Shown one piece after another: positions 53,501-63,121 of a DNA stretch of 64,000 nucleotides; position 1 is the first letter of the stretch; each line of letters begins with the position of its first letter. The notes beneath the pieces are model-generated. The model did no database searches. It had not been told where the DNA came from and was given only the letters and a program-made list of their open reading frames with translations. The stretch covers positions 2,655,001-2,719,000 of the forward strand of contig NZ_OX352320.1 in assembly GCF_947090785.1 (NCBI RefSeq), given 5' to 3'. Origin of the DNA: Rheinheimera sp. MM224 (GTDB lineage: Bacteria; Pseudomonadota; Gammaproteobacteria; Enterobacterales; Alteromonadaceae). The translations under genes and the position numbers were made by a program.

Positions 53501-55097
53501 AGTTTTGCAGCTGTTGTTGGTGACTGCGGTTTAAATCGGCATACAACTGACGCTTTTCTGTGACATCGTCAAAGGTTGCCAACAGCAGATCCGCCTGCCC
53601 TTCCTGACTAAATCGTTGCATCATTAATTTGATAGTTAACACTCGTCCTGAGCTATGACGCAGCTGGATATCAGACTCCACAGAGTTTTGTTCTTTAGAG
53701 ACAAAGCTGGTGGCCATAAACTGTTCGGGACTTTGCGCCAGATCGCGCAACGACAGTGCAAGCAATTCCGACTCAGAGTACCCCAGCAAAGACTGCAGTT
53801 TTTTATTCACCCGGATAAAGGGTTGGTGTGTACGGGATAAAATAGCCATACCGGAAAAAGGCAACTCAAAAAAGGCCTGAACGGTTTTATCCTGCTCTGT
53901 TTGTTTGGCAGCTAAAGCAAGTTGGTGTGACTGAATAAGCTCTCGCCAGTAAAACAAAGCCCCCAGAACCAACATCATCAGTAAAGTGCCTGAGCTGACT
54001 GACAACCACAACAGCAAGGTATCCAAAGGCAGCAGCACTTCTGCCACATCGATTTTGCTGACCAGCATCCAATTGGTTTGTCGTATCGGCGTATAAGCAC
54101 CCAATACTGGCTGTCCGCGATAATCCAGTGCTTCTGCTGTGGTAAATTGCCGCTGACGCAGAGCTTTAGCCGCAAGCAAAAGACCATCTATATCCGTATC
54201 GTAGAGCATGGCCTGCTGCGGGTGACGCAGCGGGTTTAAAAATACCACTTCCCGACTCTTACGCTGCACCAGCAAGACTTCGGCTGTAGGACTGGACACG
54301 GGCCAGTTCTGAATAGCAGGAAATAAATAGATACTGGTATCAACACTAAAAACCAACTGGTAAATTTTTTGGTCTATGGCGATTTGCAGATACCAGGTCA
54401 GTTGACAATATCTGTCTGTTCTTCCGTTGTCGCATTGTGTGGCAGGCTGCGACAGATGTTGGCCTCCAGCCAGGGCGTCAAACTTAAGCTGTGCCCCCAA
54501 GGCCAGATGTTGCTGGCCTTGGGAGTCGAATAGCAGGATTGAACTAAAGGAATGTTCAGCAATCATTGACGCCAGCCGGTTACGCACATCCGCCTGCTGA
54601 GTGATATCTCCAAGCTCGAGATACTGCTGTAATTTCTGCCGGAATGAACTGTCGCGGGATAAACCATTGATATCGTACTGCCGCTCAGCTAACCAGAGTT
54701 CCAGTTGCTGTTTTTTAATATCAGTGACAGTGCGCAAGTCAGCCATGGCTTCAGCTTTGAGCTGATTGCCGTGCACCCATTTGGTAATAAAAGCCATAGC
54801 AGGTATAGCCAGCAAAAAAGCCAGAATAAGCACAACCACCCGCAGCTGTTTGTAGCGCACCGTCACTTCGGAATCAAAAAACTGCTGTTTACGCCAGGTG
54901 GCAAGTAATAAGTAAATTAAACTTCCGCTGATACAAACAAAGGCAACACCTTTGGCTGTGCCTAATAAAGAGTTCGCTTCAGGATCAGGAACTGTTAAAT
55001 GCAGCAAATGATCGGAGCCAAAAATCCATAACAACGCAAAACTGCAATACAGCAGTACGATACGACTTGCAGTCAAAGGGTAAGCTGGTTTAGCCAT
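50538..55097 (-). CDS. PAS/GAF/GGDEF/EAL cyclic-di-GMP signalling protein
   Basis: 1519 residues. Two N-terminal helices (~12-65), a further helix (~88-106), a Cache-like periplasmic segment (~115-345), another helix (~358-385), then PAS (~405-520), PAS (~535-660), PAS (~665-785), GAF (~810-960), PAS (~965-1085), GGDEF (RFGGDEFIILL near 1168, with an RDID I-site five residues before it) and EAL (~1280-1519). The EAL domain keeps EALVRW, NLSSHQF, ELTES, IDDFGTGYSS, LKIDKSFV and the final EGVE, so phosphodiesterase activity is predicted; GGDEF also looks intact. The net direction of c-di-GMP control cannot be told. No neighbour gene shares its strand. Confidence 0.95.
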   Translation of the reverse strand: MAKPAYPLTASRIVLLYCSFALLWIFGSDHLLHLTVPDPEANSLLGTAKGVAFVCISGSLIYLLLATWRKQQFFDSEVTVRYKQLRVVVLILAFLLAIPAMAFITKWVHGNQLKAEAMADLRTVTDIKKQQLELWLAERQYDINGLSRDSSFRQKLQQYLELGDITQQADVRNRLASMIAEHSFSSILLFDSQGQQHLALGAQLKFDALAGGQHLSQPATQCDNGRTDRYCQLTWYLQIAIDQKIYQLVFSVDTSIYLFPAIQNWPVSSPTAEVLLVQRKSREVVFLNPLRHPQQAMLYDTDIDGLLLAAKALRQRQFTTAEALDYRGQPVLGAYTPIRQTNWMLVSKIDVAEVLLPLDTLLLWLSVSSGTLLMMLVLGALFYWRELIQSHQLALAAKQTEQDKTVQAFFELPFSGMAILSRTHQPFIRVNKKLQSLLGYSESELLALSLRDLAQSPEQFMATSFVSKEQNSVESDIQLRHSSGRVLTIKLMMQRFSQEGQADLLLATFDDVTEKRQLYADLNRSHQQQLQNSQQLDAILSASSTVLHRIELDGTSCRTSWVSSNIERLFGYSVEQSLLEHWWENGVHPEDEALASSAIEQTLLQGHYRHEYRFFDASGIIRYIRDDLRLLPALIDGKQQIIGAMVDITELRQARLEQEASNDKLKTLFNTMSEGLILHDRTGAIVDANHAAEKILNRSLQEMRGLVPTVEDWKTIYEDGSQYPAELYPSNQVLRAEVPQPIRDVVMGIEQGEVQRWLKLNTEPLFEQEQLSGVLVTIDDISAQVEYRRELKQRALVMSNLADMAARFLQHSDWLQLLRSMMPSVSRALAVDAIYLYQNTMQQDLVTGSLLTQWRRDQKEHIRTFKELNNKVSRWYPAIQHLAKGTMVAGLADEMDSMLQPMLKRFRIQAIALIPVMVDGVWWGLLGVEQHHSCREWNQVELDALKMLATALGNAVKRQQFEASLQQAAAVFESTREGIMVTDASNRIIQVNQSLLHMLGYEESEVIGNTPAMFSSGRHDQAFYTQMWQELAEQGHWQGEVWNRRKNGEIYPELLSINTILDASQQISHYVAVFADITQLKASEQELAYLAHHDVLTDLPNRLLMSSRLQNAVDLAKRDQHQFAVLMMDLDRFKYINDSFGHPAGDELLKLVAASLKERLRDIDTVARFGGDEFIILLEQLHQSEDAARFATQLINDMSQPWLLSNNAEVRIGASIGISIYPDHGTEGETLLSNADAALYRAKEQGRGRFAYYSDDLTLYARQRIDLEARLRGALAQNQFLVYYQPQIDIKTGRIVGAEALVRWNDPVEGLIAPGRFIPIAEDTGLIGAIGDWVLAETCRQGALWRKSALPDLKLAVNLSSHQFSHGDIGAQTAQILKDTGFPAELLELELTESAIMSREQQAELVLSDLHNMGVNLAIDDFGTGYSSFAYLQRYQLDVLKIDKSFVDDVADNSESQAIVTAIISMAHILGLKALAEGVEQQAQLDYLSLQGCDYYQGYLCSKPLPAADFEQLIRSQNS

Positions 55098-55121
55098 GTA
55101 TATCCGTGCCAGTTTATTATT

Positions 55122-55484
55122 CTAATCATTTGAATTGAGTAACGTCTGTCTCTGCACTTTGGGTAAAGATTGGATGACCAAAAGTCTGGACTGATCGATT
55201 TGTCGTTTTATTTCCTGCTCTGGCACTGTGTTGTTCAGACGTACAGTATTCCAGTGCTTTTTGTTCATATGGTAACCAGGAATGATCGCAGGGAAAATAT
55301 CACGCAATGCCAGCGCTTCGTCCGGATCACATTTTAAATTCAACCGGGCTTCTCCCTTGTCTGTGCCAAGGATAGCAAAGATTTTACCTTTTACTTTATA
55401 GACATAGAAATCAGGGCCAAAAGGAAAATCTTCTTCAGTCCCCATCAATTCAAGGCAGTAGTCACGTACATCAGAAAATTGCAT
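55122..55484 (-). CDS. MmcQ/YjbR family protein
   Basis: 120 residues of the MmcQ/YjbR fold: FPFGPDFYVYKVKGKIFAIL, LNLKCDPDEALALRD, PGYHMNKKHWNTVRL. E. coli YjbR has a DNA-binding-like fold; the function is unknown. It precedes the large signalling gene by 24 bases on the same strand and might be co-transcribed with it. Confidence 0.9.
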   Translation of the reverse strand: MQFSDVRDYCLELMGTEEDFPFGPDFYVYKVKGKIFAILGTDKGEARLNLKCDPDEALALRDIFPAIIPGYHMNKKHWNTVRLNNTVPEQEIKRQIDQSRLLVIQSLPKVQRQTLLNSND

Positions 55485-55556
55485 ACACTGAGTCCGGTTG
55501 GTGGCAATAAAACAGGGTTAAAAAACAGATAGAGAAACCCAAAGATGGAAAATAAG

Positions 55557-55578
55557 GAAGGCTGCGGATGCAGCCTTC
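55557..55578 (-). terminator. Terminator after S9 peptidase
   Basis: GAAGGCTGC (55557-55565) pairs with GCAGCCTTC (55570-55578); on the minus strand the stem is followed by CTTATTTTCC. The peptidase stop is 10 bases upstream. Confidence 0.75.
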
Positions 55579-55587
55579 TGCGACAGA

Positions 55588-57609
55588 TTATTTGCTGGTG
55601 TGTAGTTTCATCCAGTCAAATACTTCGTTGTACCAACGCTCGGCATTACGAGGTTTTAAAATCCAGTGGTTTTCATCCGGGAAAATCACCAATTTGGATT
55701 CAATGCCTTTACGCTGCAGCGTAGTAAAAGCAGCTAAACCCTGAGCATAAGGCACACGGTAGTCTTTTAAGCCATGGATCACCAGCATAGGCGTTTTCCA
55801 GTTATCCACTAAAGCTGACGGATTAAACTTCTGATAATCGCCTTCTTTATTCCAGACCGGACCACCCATATCATGCTCAGGGAACCACAGTTCTTCAGTA
55901 CTGCCATAAAAGCTTGGCATATCAAATAAACCTGCATGGTTGACTAAACATTTAAAACCTTCAGGCCAGTTACCGGCAATCCAGTTCATCATGTAACCGC
56001 CGTAGGATGCACCTAAAGCACAAGCGTTTTTGCCATCCAGCCATTTTTCTTTTTCAGTGATAAAAGCTAAGCCTTTTTGTAAATCAACCAATGGCTTACC
56101 ACCCCAGTCACGGGCAATAGAGTCAGTAAAAGCCTGACCATAACCGGTAGAACCGTGGAAGTCGATCATCACCACACCATAACCCTGAGCTGCCCACAAC
56201 TGTGCATTCCAGCGGTAGTTAAACATGTTACCAAAGCTGCCTTGCGGACCACCGTGCACAATAAAGGCAATAGGGTATTGTTTACCTTCTTTGTAATTCA
56301 CAGGCTTCATCCAGTAGCCGTGCACTGTTTCGTCATTGGCGCCAGGGAAATTAAACTGGGCAAATTCAGCAAATTGAATATCAGCCAAAGCCTCTTTGTT
56401 GATTTGAGTTAAGGCCGTTGGCGCTCCTGTTTCAGCAGTGATCTGGTAAATATCAGTTGGCTTGTCCAGGCTGTGATTAGTAAAAATCAGTTTGTTGCCT
56501 GCCACATTTAAATCTCCGGCTGTGCCGTCAGCATAGACTTTGCTGATATCACCGAAACTGGTGTTAATGGAGAAAATACCGTGCTGCCCCGTGTCTTGCG
56601 CTGTGACATAGATGGTTCTGTTGTCAGCACCAAATTTATAGTCGCTGATGGATCTGTCCCACTCCGGCGACAACTCTTTACGCTGACCTGTCACCATATC
56701 CAGTAAAATCAAACCAAAACGATCAGCCTCATACACTGGCTTTTTCATAGCTAAATAGGCCATAAAGCGACCATCGCTGGAGAACGAAGGTTTGGCATCC
56801 CACGCCGCATTGTCACGGGTTAAGTTAATCTTTTCGCCACCTTTGACCGACACCTGAAAAATATCAAAGTTGGTATGCCAGGCCTGATCGACACCAGGGA
56901 TTTTCGCGCTGAATACCAGGTTTTTACCGTCTGGCGTAAATGACACTTCTTTGATGCCAGCAATGTCGGTATTCCATTCAGGCAATAAGTCTTTGGCATC
57001 TGTGACTTTTTTACCTGCCAAGTCAGCAATATATAAATGACTTCTGAATTCATCCGCCCAGGTATCCCAGTGCCGCACCATCAACTGATCGTACACCATG
57101 GCACTGTCTTGTTGACCTGCTTTGACTTGTTTGGCTTCAACTGTGCAGGATAAAGTTTCGCAACCCGGTTTAGCTGCCATTTGCAGCACAATTTTGCTGT
57201 TGTCATCTGAGACTAAAAAACCATCCACATCTAAAGGTAAATCGGTGATTTGCTGAGATTCACCACCAGCGACGGGCAAACGCCAAACCTGAGAGTTACC
57301 TGAGCGTCCGGCGATAAAATACAAAGCACTGCTGTCCTTGCTCCAGGCTACAGCATGCTCTTTATCATCGTTAAAGGTTAAACGACTGACTTTATTGTTT
57401 TGTTGTAAATCTATTAAATACAAATCAGCGCTGGTGTCAGCAGGAGCAAGACCACCATTTTTTTGGCCATAGACCAGATAACGGCCATCAGGGGACACCA
57501 CTACATCGTAGACTTTATTTAATTTATTTAGGTGTTCAATAGTGAGCGGGGTTTTGGCGACAGCAGCACCGCTTAACAAAGCTGCGGTGAGAAAGATCCA
57601 GGCTTTCAT
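55588..57609 (-). CDS. S9 family exported prolyl oligopeptidase-type peptidase
   Basis: 673 residues. A signal peptide (WIFLTAALLSGAAVA-K) is followed by a beta-propeller (~25-410) with WD40-like blades (SPDGRYLVYGQ, WSKDSSALYF, FTPDGKNLVFSA, FSSDGRFMAYL) and an alpha/beta hydrolase domain. The nucleophile is the serine of GASYGGYMM (~530); the acid is in HGLKDYRVP and the histidine in ENHWI. It resembles dipeptidyl/acylaminoacyl peptidases that degrade short peptides in the periplasm. It lies 53 bases downstream of fumarase, with a terminator between. Confidence 0.93.
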   Translation of the reverse strand: MKAWIFLTAALLSGAAVAKTPLTIEHLNKLNKVYDVVVSPDGRYLVYGQKNGGLAPADTSADLYLIDLQQNNKVSRLTFNDDKEHAVAWSKDSSALYFIAGRSGNSQVWRLPVAGGESQQITDLPLDVDGFLVSDDNSKIVLQMAAKPGCETLSCTVEAKQVKAGQQDSAMVYDQLMVRHWDTWADEFRSHLYIADLAGKKVTDAKDLLPEWNTDIAGIKEVSFTPDGKNLVFSAKIPGVDQAWHTNFDIFQVSVKGGEKINLTRDNAAWDAKPSFSSDGRFMAYLAMKKPVYEADRFGLILLDMVTGQRKELSPEWDRSISDYKFGADNRTIYVTAQDTGQHGIFSINTSFGDISKVYADGTAGDLNVAGNKLIFTNHSLDKPTDIYQITAETGAPTALTQINKEALADIQFAEFAQFNFPGANDETVHGYWMKPVNYKEGKQYPIAFIVHGGPQGSFGNMFNYRWNAQLWAAQGYGVVMIDFHGSTGYGQAFTDSIARDWGGKPLVDLQKGLAFITEKEKWLDGKNACALGASYGGYMMNWIAGNWPEGFKCLVNHAGLFDMPSFYGSTEELWFPEHDMGGPVWNKEGDYQKFNPSALVDNWKTPMLVIHGLKDYRVPYAQGLAAFTTLQRKGIESKLVIFPDENHWILKPRNAERWYNEVFDWMKLHTSK

Positions 57610-57627
57610 ACATTCTCCCAGTAGAAA

Positions 57628-57650
57628 AACGCCCTGAGAACCAGGGCGTT
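57628..57650 (-). terminator. Terminator after fumarase
   Basis: AACGCCCTG (57628-57636), 5-base loop, CAGGGCGTT (57642-57650); on the minus strand it continues TTTCTAC after the stem, 12 bases beyond the fumarase stop. Confidence 0.8.
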
Positions 57651-57661
57651 GTTAATCATTT

Positions 57662-59182
57662 TTAGTTATTGGCAAGTTCAGCTATCTTCACTTTCCAAAT
57701 AGCAGGTCCTTGTTTATGCACGTTATTTCCCTGACTGTCAACAGCCACAGTCACTGGCATGTCTTCTACGTCAAACTCGTAGATGGCTTCCATACCTAAA
57801 TCGGCAAAGGCGACAACGCGGGACTTTTTGATAGCCTTGGATACTAAATAAGCAGCTCCACCGACCGCCATTAAATACACAGCTTTGTGCTCTTTAATGC
57901 TTTCAACGGTTTTGTCACCACGTTCAGACTTACCTATCATGCCAAGCAAACCAAATTTGCCTAACATCATGTCGGTGAATTTATCCATACGGGTTGCCGT
58001 TGTTGGACCTGCAGGGCCTACCACTTCAGTACCCACTGCATCCACAGGGCCTACGTAATAGATAAAGCGGTTTTTAAAGTCAACGCCTTCTGGCAAAGCT
58101 TCGCCTTTGGCCAGCATATCGGCAATACGTTTATGTGCAGCGTCGCGGCCTGTCAACATTTTGCCTGACAGCAACACAGTTTCACCTGCTTTCCACTCCA
58201 ACACATCAGCAGGAGTGACAGTATCTAAATTCACACGGCGCACATTATTGCCAAGCTCCCATGTCACTTCCGGCCAGTCTTCCAGCTTCGGCGGTGTTAA
58301 TACAGCTGGGCCTGACCCATCTAAGTGGAAATGCACGTGACGTGTGGCTGCACAGTTTGGGATCATCACCACTGGTTTTGATGCGGCATGCGTAGCTACA
58401 GATTTGATTTTTACATCAACAACTGTAGTTAAACCGCCTAAACCCTGGGCACCAATGCCTAGTTTGTTGACTTTGTCGTACAGCTCAACACGAAGTTTTT
58501 CATCGGCTGTTTCAGCGCCTTTTTCCAGCAGGTCCTGAATATCGACAGGCTCCATCAAAGCTTCTTTAGCCAGTACTGCTGCTTTTTCTGCAGTACCGCC
58601 AATGCCTATGCCCAACATGCCTGGCGGACACCAGCCAGCACCCATTTTAGGCAGAGTTTCCAGCACCCATTCAACTACTGAGTCAGATGGATTTAACATC
58701 ACCATTTTGGTTTTGTTTTCAGAACCGCCGCCTTTGGCCGCGATAGCCACTTCGACATGGTGGCCTGTGATCATATCGATATGCACTACTGAAGGTGTGT
58801 TGTCCTGGGTATTTTTACGGGCACCTGCAGGATCTGCCACAATAGAGGCACGCAGCGGATTATGTGGGTTCAGGTAAGCACGGCGTGTACCTTCATCCAC
58901 CATTTGCTGCACTGTCATATCGGTTTTATCCCATTTTACATCCATACCGATTTTAACAAAACAAGTGACAATACCAGTGTCCTGACAAATTGGGCGGTTG
59001 CCTTCAGCCGACATACGGGAGTTGATCAGAATTTGGGCTATGGCGTCTTTAGCGGCCTGATTTTGTTCTTTGTGATAGGCCTTTTCCAGGGCCTGGACAA
59101 AATCCAGCGGATGATAAAAAGAGATGTACTGCAACGCATCTTCGATGCTGTCGATAAAGTCTTGCTGGCGAATGACGGTCAT
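57662..59182 (-). CDS. fumA: Class I (iron-sulphur) fumarate hydratase
   Basis: 506 residues, similar in length to the E. coli class I enzymes FumA/FumB (548) but not to class II FumC. Cluster-binding cysteines lie in RPICQDTG (~82), GWCPPGMLG and MIPNCAATRH. The alpha part (~1-290) and beta part (GPAGPTTATRMDKFTD, ~370-500) are fused, as in the 4Fe-4S dehydratase family. It hydrates fumarate to malate in the citric acid cycle. The ATG follows AAGGGC. It is divergent from pabB. Confidence 0.95.
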   Translation of the reverse strand: MTVIRQQDFIDSIEDALQYISFYHPLDFVQALEKAYHKEQNQAAKDAIAQILINSRMSAEGNRPICQDTGIVTCFVKIGMDVKWDKTDMTVQQMVDEGTRRAYLNPHNPLRASIVADPAGARKNTQDNTPSVVHIDMITGHHVEVAIAAKGGGSENKTKMVMLNPSDSVVEWVLETLPKMGAGWCPPGMLGIGIGGTAEKAAVLAKEALMEPVDIQDLLEKGAETADEKLRVELYDKVNKLGIGAQGLGGLTTVVDVKIKSVATHAASKPVVMIPNCAATRHVHFHLDGSGPAVLTPPKLEDWPEVTWELGNNVRRVNLDTVTPADVLEWKAGETVLLSGKMLTGRDAAHKRIADMLAKGEALPEGVDFKNRFIYYVGPVDAVGTEVVGPAGPTTATRMDKFTDMMLGKFGLLGMIGKSERGDKTVESIKEHKAVYLMAVGGAAYLVSKAIKKSRVVAFADLGMEAIYEFDVEDMPVTVAVDSQGNNVHKQGPAIWKVKIAELANN

Positions 59183-59265
59183 AGAGTTTCTGCCCTTCCA
59201 AAATATTTAAATGTAAGCCCCTGTCTGTTCTGTATCCAGACAAGACGGCTTTTCCTGTGTTCAGG

Positions 59266-59294
59266 TTAACTAATGTCAGTTGGGCTGATATGAT
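59266..59294 (+). promoter_or_regulatory. Probable pabB promoter
   Basis: TTAACT (59266-59271), 17-base spacer, TATGAT (59289-59294), about 60 bases before the pabB start. Confidence 0.45.
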
Positions 59295-59355
59295 ACAGCG
59301 CAACAGATCCAGCGGCTAGCCACTTACCGTATTTTTGCCGGAATTAGCCCGTTTT

Positions 59356-60759
59356 ATGAGACGACTTATGTCACAGTTTTTGAAGTTAGATGCCAAAGCA
59401 CCGCATCTGCTGGAGTATTTTTCTGCTCTGGCTTCCGAGCCTTGGGCCATGTTGCTCGACTCGGCAGCAAGCAACCACGTGAACAGTCGCTTTGATATTC
59501 TGGTGGCCCGCCCTGTCGCGACCCTGGTCTATCAGAAGGGTCAGTTAATCCAAACCGAACAAGGCCAAAGCCAGCTGCTGCAAATGGACCCTTTTGGCGC
59601 TTTGCAGCAACTGACCAGCCGTTATTTTCCGGATAAACCAGAGCGATCAGACAACCCTGATTTACCTTTTGTCGGTGGTGCTTTAGGTTATTTTGGCTAT
59701 GACCTGGGTTGTGTGATTGAACCTGTGCCACAAGCCGCAGATACAGGAGCTTTGCTGCCTGATATGGCGGTTGGTATTTATTTATGGGCGCTGATTCTGG
59801 ATAAACAACAACAGCAACTTTGGTATGTGGATTACCGCGGTGATGCAGCAAGCCACTGGGCACGAACATCCACACTTTTTACTGCAACAGCACAAAACAA
59901 AGCTTTTGAATTAACCTCTGACTGGCTAGCCAATATGGACAAGGCCAGTTACAGCAAAAAGTTTGATCAGGTGCAAAGTTATCTGCAAAGTGGTGACTGT
60001 TATCAGATTAATTTAGCCCAGCGTTTTGAAGCCAGTTACAGCGGTGATGAATGGCAGGCTTATTTAACTTTACGCAGTAAAAATGCCGCACCTTTTTCAG
60101 CCTTTTTACGTTTGCCACAAGGCGCCGTTTTAAGTTTGTCGCCGGAGCGTTTTTTACAACTCAAAGCAGGTCAGGTTGAAACCAAACCGATAAAAGGCAC
60201 CAGACCGCGTTTTGCTGATGCGCTACTTGATAAGCAAAGTGCAGAAGAGCTGCAAGCAGCACCAAAAGACAGAGCAGAAAATGTGATGATTGTGGATTTA
60301 CTGCGAAACGATTTGGGTAAACACTGTGTACCAGGCACGGTTAAAGTACCGGCTTTGTTTGCTATTGAGTCCTTTCCAGCCGTACATCATCTGGTCAGCA
60401 CTATTACCGGCACCTTAAGCCCTAGTGCCGATGCCTGTGATTTATTGCGCGGCGCTTTCCCGGGCGGCTCTATCACAGGAGCACCTAAAGTACGGGCTAT
60501 GCAGATTATTGCGGAATTAGAACCCAACAGCCGCTCTGTGTATTGTGGTGCTGTGGGTTACATCAACAGCAGTGGCGATATGGATACCAATATTGCTATC
60601 CGTACTTTGGTGATGGCGCAAGGCAAAGCCTTTTGCTGGGCTGGAGGAGGCATTGTGGCTGACTCAGAAGTGAATGCTGAATACGAAGAAACCTTTCATA
60701 AGGTGAATAAAATTTTGCCTTTACTGGGTCAGGTAAACCCTTCTGTATCGACGGACTAA
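59356..60759 (+). CDS. pabB: Aminodeoxychorismate synthase component I
   Basis: 467 residues from the ATG at 59356 (a second ATG at 59368 is possible; the frame opens earlier without a better site). PabB converts chorismate and glutamine-derived ammonia to aminodeoxychorismate for folate. The N-terminal ANTS-like domain has LPFVGGALGYFGYDL. The chorismate-binding domain has the PIKGTRPR lysine motif (typical of PabB), GGSITGAPKVRAMQ and the metal-binding EYEETFHK. No PabA (glutaminase) gene lies beside it. The stop is 4 bases from the next start. Confidence 0.93.
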   Translation: MRRLMSQFLKLDAKAPHLLEYFSALASEPWAMLLDSAASNHVNSRFDILVARPVATLVYQKGQLIQTEQGQSQLLQMDPFGALQQLTSRYFPDKPERSDNPDLPFVGGALGYFGYDLGCVIEPVPQAADTGALLPDMAVGIYLWALILDKQQQQLWYVDYRGDAASHWARTSTLFTATAQNKAFELTSDWLANMDKASYSKKFDQVQSYLQSGDCYQINLAQRFEASYSGDEWQAYLTLRSKNAAPFSAFLRLPQGAVLSLSPERFLQLKAGQVETKPIKGTRPRFADALLDKQSAEELQAAPKDRAENVMIVDLLRNDLGKHCVPGTVKVPALFAIESFPAVHHLVSTITGTLSPSADACDLLRGAFPGGSITGAPKVRAMQIIAELEPNSRSVYCGAVGYINSSGDMDTNIAIRTLVMAQGKAFCWAGGGIVADSEVNAEYEETFHKVNKILPLLGQVNPSVSTD

Positions 60760-60763
60760 CAGC

Positions 60764-61327
60764 ATGAACCGGCAGCAGTTTTTACAGCGTTTTTTCCTCC
60801 AGCCTGCGAAGCACTCTGTGTTATTGCAGATGGAAAAAAGTAAAGCTGCTGCTGTGTTATTAGTCATGCGGGAACACCTGGGTGAACTGCAATTATTGCT
60901 GACCAAACGCAGCTCTGATTTACGCCATCATCCGGGCCAAATCAGTTTCCCAGGCGGCAAAATTGAAGCGAATGAACAAAGCCAGCAAGCCGCTTTACGT
61001 GAAACCCACGAAGAAACCGGTATAGCGCCAGAGCTGCTGCAACTGATTGGACAATTGCCCAGTTATGCCACAGGCACAGGTTTTTTAATTCAGCCCTGGA
61101 TTGCATTTTTAACAGAAGAAGTCGAGCTTCAATTGCAGTATTCCGAAGTAGAGTCGGCCTTTTGGCTGCCTTTGTCTTTTGTATTTGATCCACAAAATAC
61201 CCATAGCGAACATTTTGCCATGCATGGCCAGTCGCATCTGGTGCACTTTATGCCCTATGGCCCTCACCTGATCTGGGGTGCAACAGCTGCTATCCTCTAT
61301 TCGCTAAAACAGCAGCTGCATTATTAA
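60764..61327 (+). CDS. nudL: CoA-type Nudix hydrolase, NudL-like
   Basis: 187 residues. The UPF0035/NUDT7 signature LLTKRSSDLRHHPGQISFPGG precedes the Nudix box GGKIEANEQSQQAALRETHE with EETG (GX5EX7REXXEEXG intact). These enzymes cleave CoA and acyl-CoA diphosphates. The same gene pair, pabB followed by nudL, occurs in E. coli, which strongly supports both calls. Transcription is likely shared. Confidence 0.93.
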   Translation: MNRQQFLQRFFLQPAKHSVLLQMEKSKAAAVLLVMREHLGELQLLLTKRSSDLRHHPGQISFPGGKIEANEQSQQAALRETHEETGIAPELLQLIGQLPSYATGTGFLIQPWIAFLTEEVELQLQYSEVESAFWLPLSFVFDPQNTHSEHFAMHGQSHLVHFMPYGPHLIWGATAAILYSLKQQLHY

Positions 61328-61420
61328 TTTCGTAAGGGCCTGCCCGTCTTGCTGTAATCAATTCGGCACACTACCGCTTACACATCTGCTGTAATAAGCA
61401 CCGACCAGTTACCAGGTGAG

Positions 61421-61449
61421 TTACGAAATTGATTCGCTTCCGTTAGAAT
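61421..61449 (+). promoter_or_regulatory. Probable sdaA promoter
   Basis: TTACGA (61421-61426), 17-base spacer, TAGAAT (61444-61449), 35 bases before the sdaA ATG. A start at 61416 would fall upstream of the promoter and is rejected. Confidence 0.55.
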
Positions 61450-61484
61450 GGCGCCCAATTCTTATAACTAAAAGCAGAATCCGA

Positions 61485-62864
61485 ATGATTATTAGCGCTT
61501 TTGATATGTTCAGTATTGGTATTGGCCCATCCAGTTCTCACACCGTAGGCCCAATGCGTGCTGCAAAAAAATTCTGTGAAAACCTGCAAGCCATGGGCTT
61601 GTTTGATCAAGTCACCAGTGTTAAAGCTGAACTCTTTGGTTCTTTAGGCCAAACCGGTATTGGTCACGGCACGGGTAAAGCGGTGATTTTAGGTTTGTCC
61701 GGTTTTTTACCAGAAAACATCGAACCCGATGCTATCCCTGGCCTGTTAAAAAAAGTCGATGAAACTCAGCATATTCTGCTTGATCAAAAGCATTCAGTCG
61801 CCTTTCCACGGGAAGGCGCTATCGTGTTTCATCGTCGCAAAACCTTAAAAGAACATTCCAACGGCATGGAGCTAATAGCTTATGCCGGTCATGAGGTTTT
61901 GTTCAGCGAGATTTATTTCTCTATAGGCGGCGGCTTTATCGTTAAGGCCGAAGACTTCGCCAAAGAAAAAGAAGCTGCCAGTCAGTTTGCCGCAGACAAT
62001 CCGCCACCTTTCCCTTTTGAAAGTGGTGCAGAGCTGATGAAGCTGTGTAAAGAAAACGGTTTATCCATCGCAGGTTTAATGATGGAAAACGAAAAGGTGC
62101 TTCGCAGCGAACAACAAATTCAGGACGAGCTGGGTAAAATCTGGTCAACCATGTACGACTGTGTGCAACGGGGTATTCGTACCGAAGGTATTTTACCTGG
62201 TGGTTTAAAAGTAAAACGCCGTGCCCCTGCCCTGCATAAACGTTTAATGGCAGAAAAAAGCTCAGACCCATTACAAGTAATGGACTGGGTGAATTTATTT
62301 GCGTTGGCGGTGAATGAAGAAAACGCCGCCGGTGGCCGGGTAGTGACAGCTCCAACCAACGGTGCAGCCGGTATTATTCCTGCGGTCTTGATGTATTACG
62401 ATAAATACATTCAGCCTGTCACACCGGATATCTACTGCCGTTACCTGTTAACAGCGGCTGCTATCGGTATTTTGTATAAAAAGAATGCTTCTATTTCAGG
62501 TGCTGAAGTAGGTTGTCAGGGCGAAGTGGGTGTGGCTTGTTCTATGGCTGCCGGCGCTTTAACCGAAATTTTAGGTGGCTCTGTTGATCATGTAGAAAAC
62601 GCCGCTGAAATTGGTATGGAACACAACTTAGGATTAACTTGTGACCCTGTGGGTGGTTTAGTCCAGGTGCCTTGTATTGAACGTAATGCGATGGGCTCTA
62701 TTAAAGCCATCAACGCTTCACGTCTGGCTTTACGCGGCACAGGCGAGCACAAGGTATCTCTGGATAAAGTGATAAAAACCATGTGGGATACAGGCCGTGA
62801 TATGCAAAGTAAATACAAAGAAACGTCGCGCGGTGGGTTGGCAGTTAATATTATCGAGTGCTAA
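61485..62864 (+). CDS. sdaA: L-serine dehydratase (iron-sulphur)
   Basis: 459 residues from the ATG at 61485, close to E. coli SdaA (454). It deaminates serine to pyruvate and ammonia with a 4Fe-4S cluster. The N-terminal domain begins [21 protein letters not shown], the classic start. Catalytic cluster cysteines are in the C-terminal [15 protein letters not shown] and [16 protein letters not shown] segments. The chain is single, combining the alpha and beta parts. The gene is monocistronic with its own terminator. Confidence 0.96.
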   Translation: MIISAFDMFSIGIGPSSSHTVGPMRAAKKFCENLQAMGLFDQVTSVKAELFGSLGQTGIGHGTGKAVILGLSGFLPENIEPDAIPGLLKKVDETQHILLDQKHSVAFPREGAIVFHRRKTLKEHSNGMELIAYAGHEVLFSEIYFSIGGGFIVKAEDFAKEKEAASQFAADNPPPFPFESGAELMKLCKENGLSIAGLMMENEKVLRSEQQIQDELGKIWSTMYDCVQRGIRTEGILPGGLKVKRRAPALHKRLMAEKSSDPLQVMDWVNLFALAVNEENAAGGRVVTAPTNGAAGIIPAVLMYYDKYIQPVTPDIYCRYLLTAAAIGILYKKNASISGAEVGCQGEVGVACSMAAGALTEILGGSVDHVENAAEIGMEHNLGLTCDPVGGLVQVPCIERNAMGSIKAINASRLALRGTGEHKVSLDKVIKTMWDTGRDMQSKYKETSRGGLAVNIIEC

Positions 62865-62880
62865 TTCCCTCAATAAACTT

Positions 62881-62906
62881 AAAAACCGGCAATCGCCGGT
62901 TTTTTT
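62881..62906 (+). terminator. Rho-independent terminator after sdaA
   Basis: AAAAACCGGC (62881-62890), loop AATC, GCCGGT (62895-62900) and six more T. Confidence 0.93.
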
Positions 62907-63121
62907 AACCCTATATCATCTGTCGATTTGATCTCCAGCTTGTAGTTTTGAAATAGCTAATTCATCTATATACATTCCAGAAAGTTATTTTGGGGACTGC
63001 GACGGCTTAGCTATGGTGAACAAGACCAAAACGGGTTATTTTTTAGACACTTCATTGTCATCACTGCGCGATACACTAGAGTTTTATGTATTGACCAGCT
63101 AAATTCGGGAAGGAAGCAGCT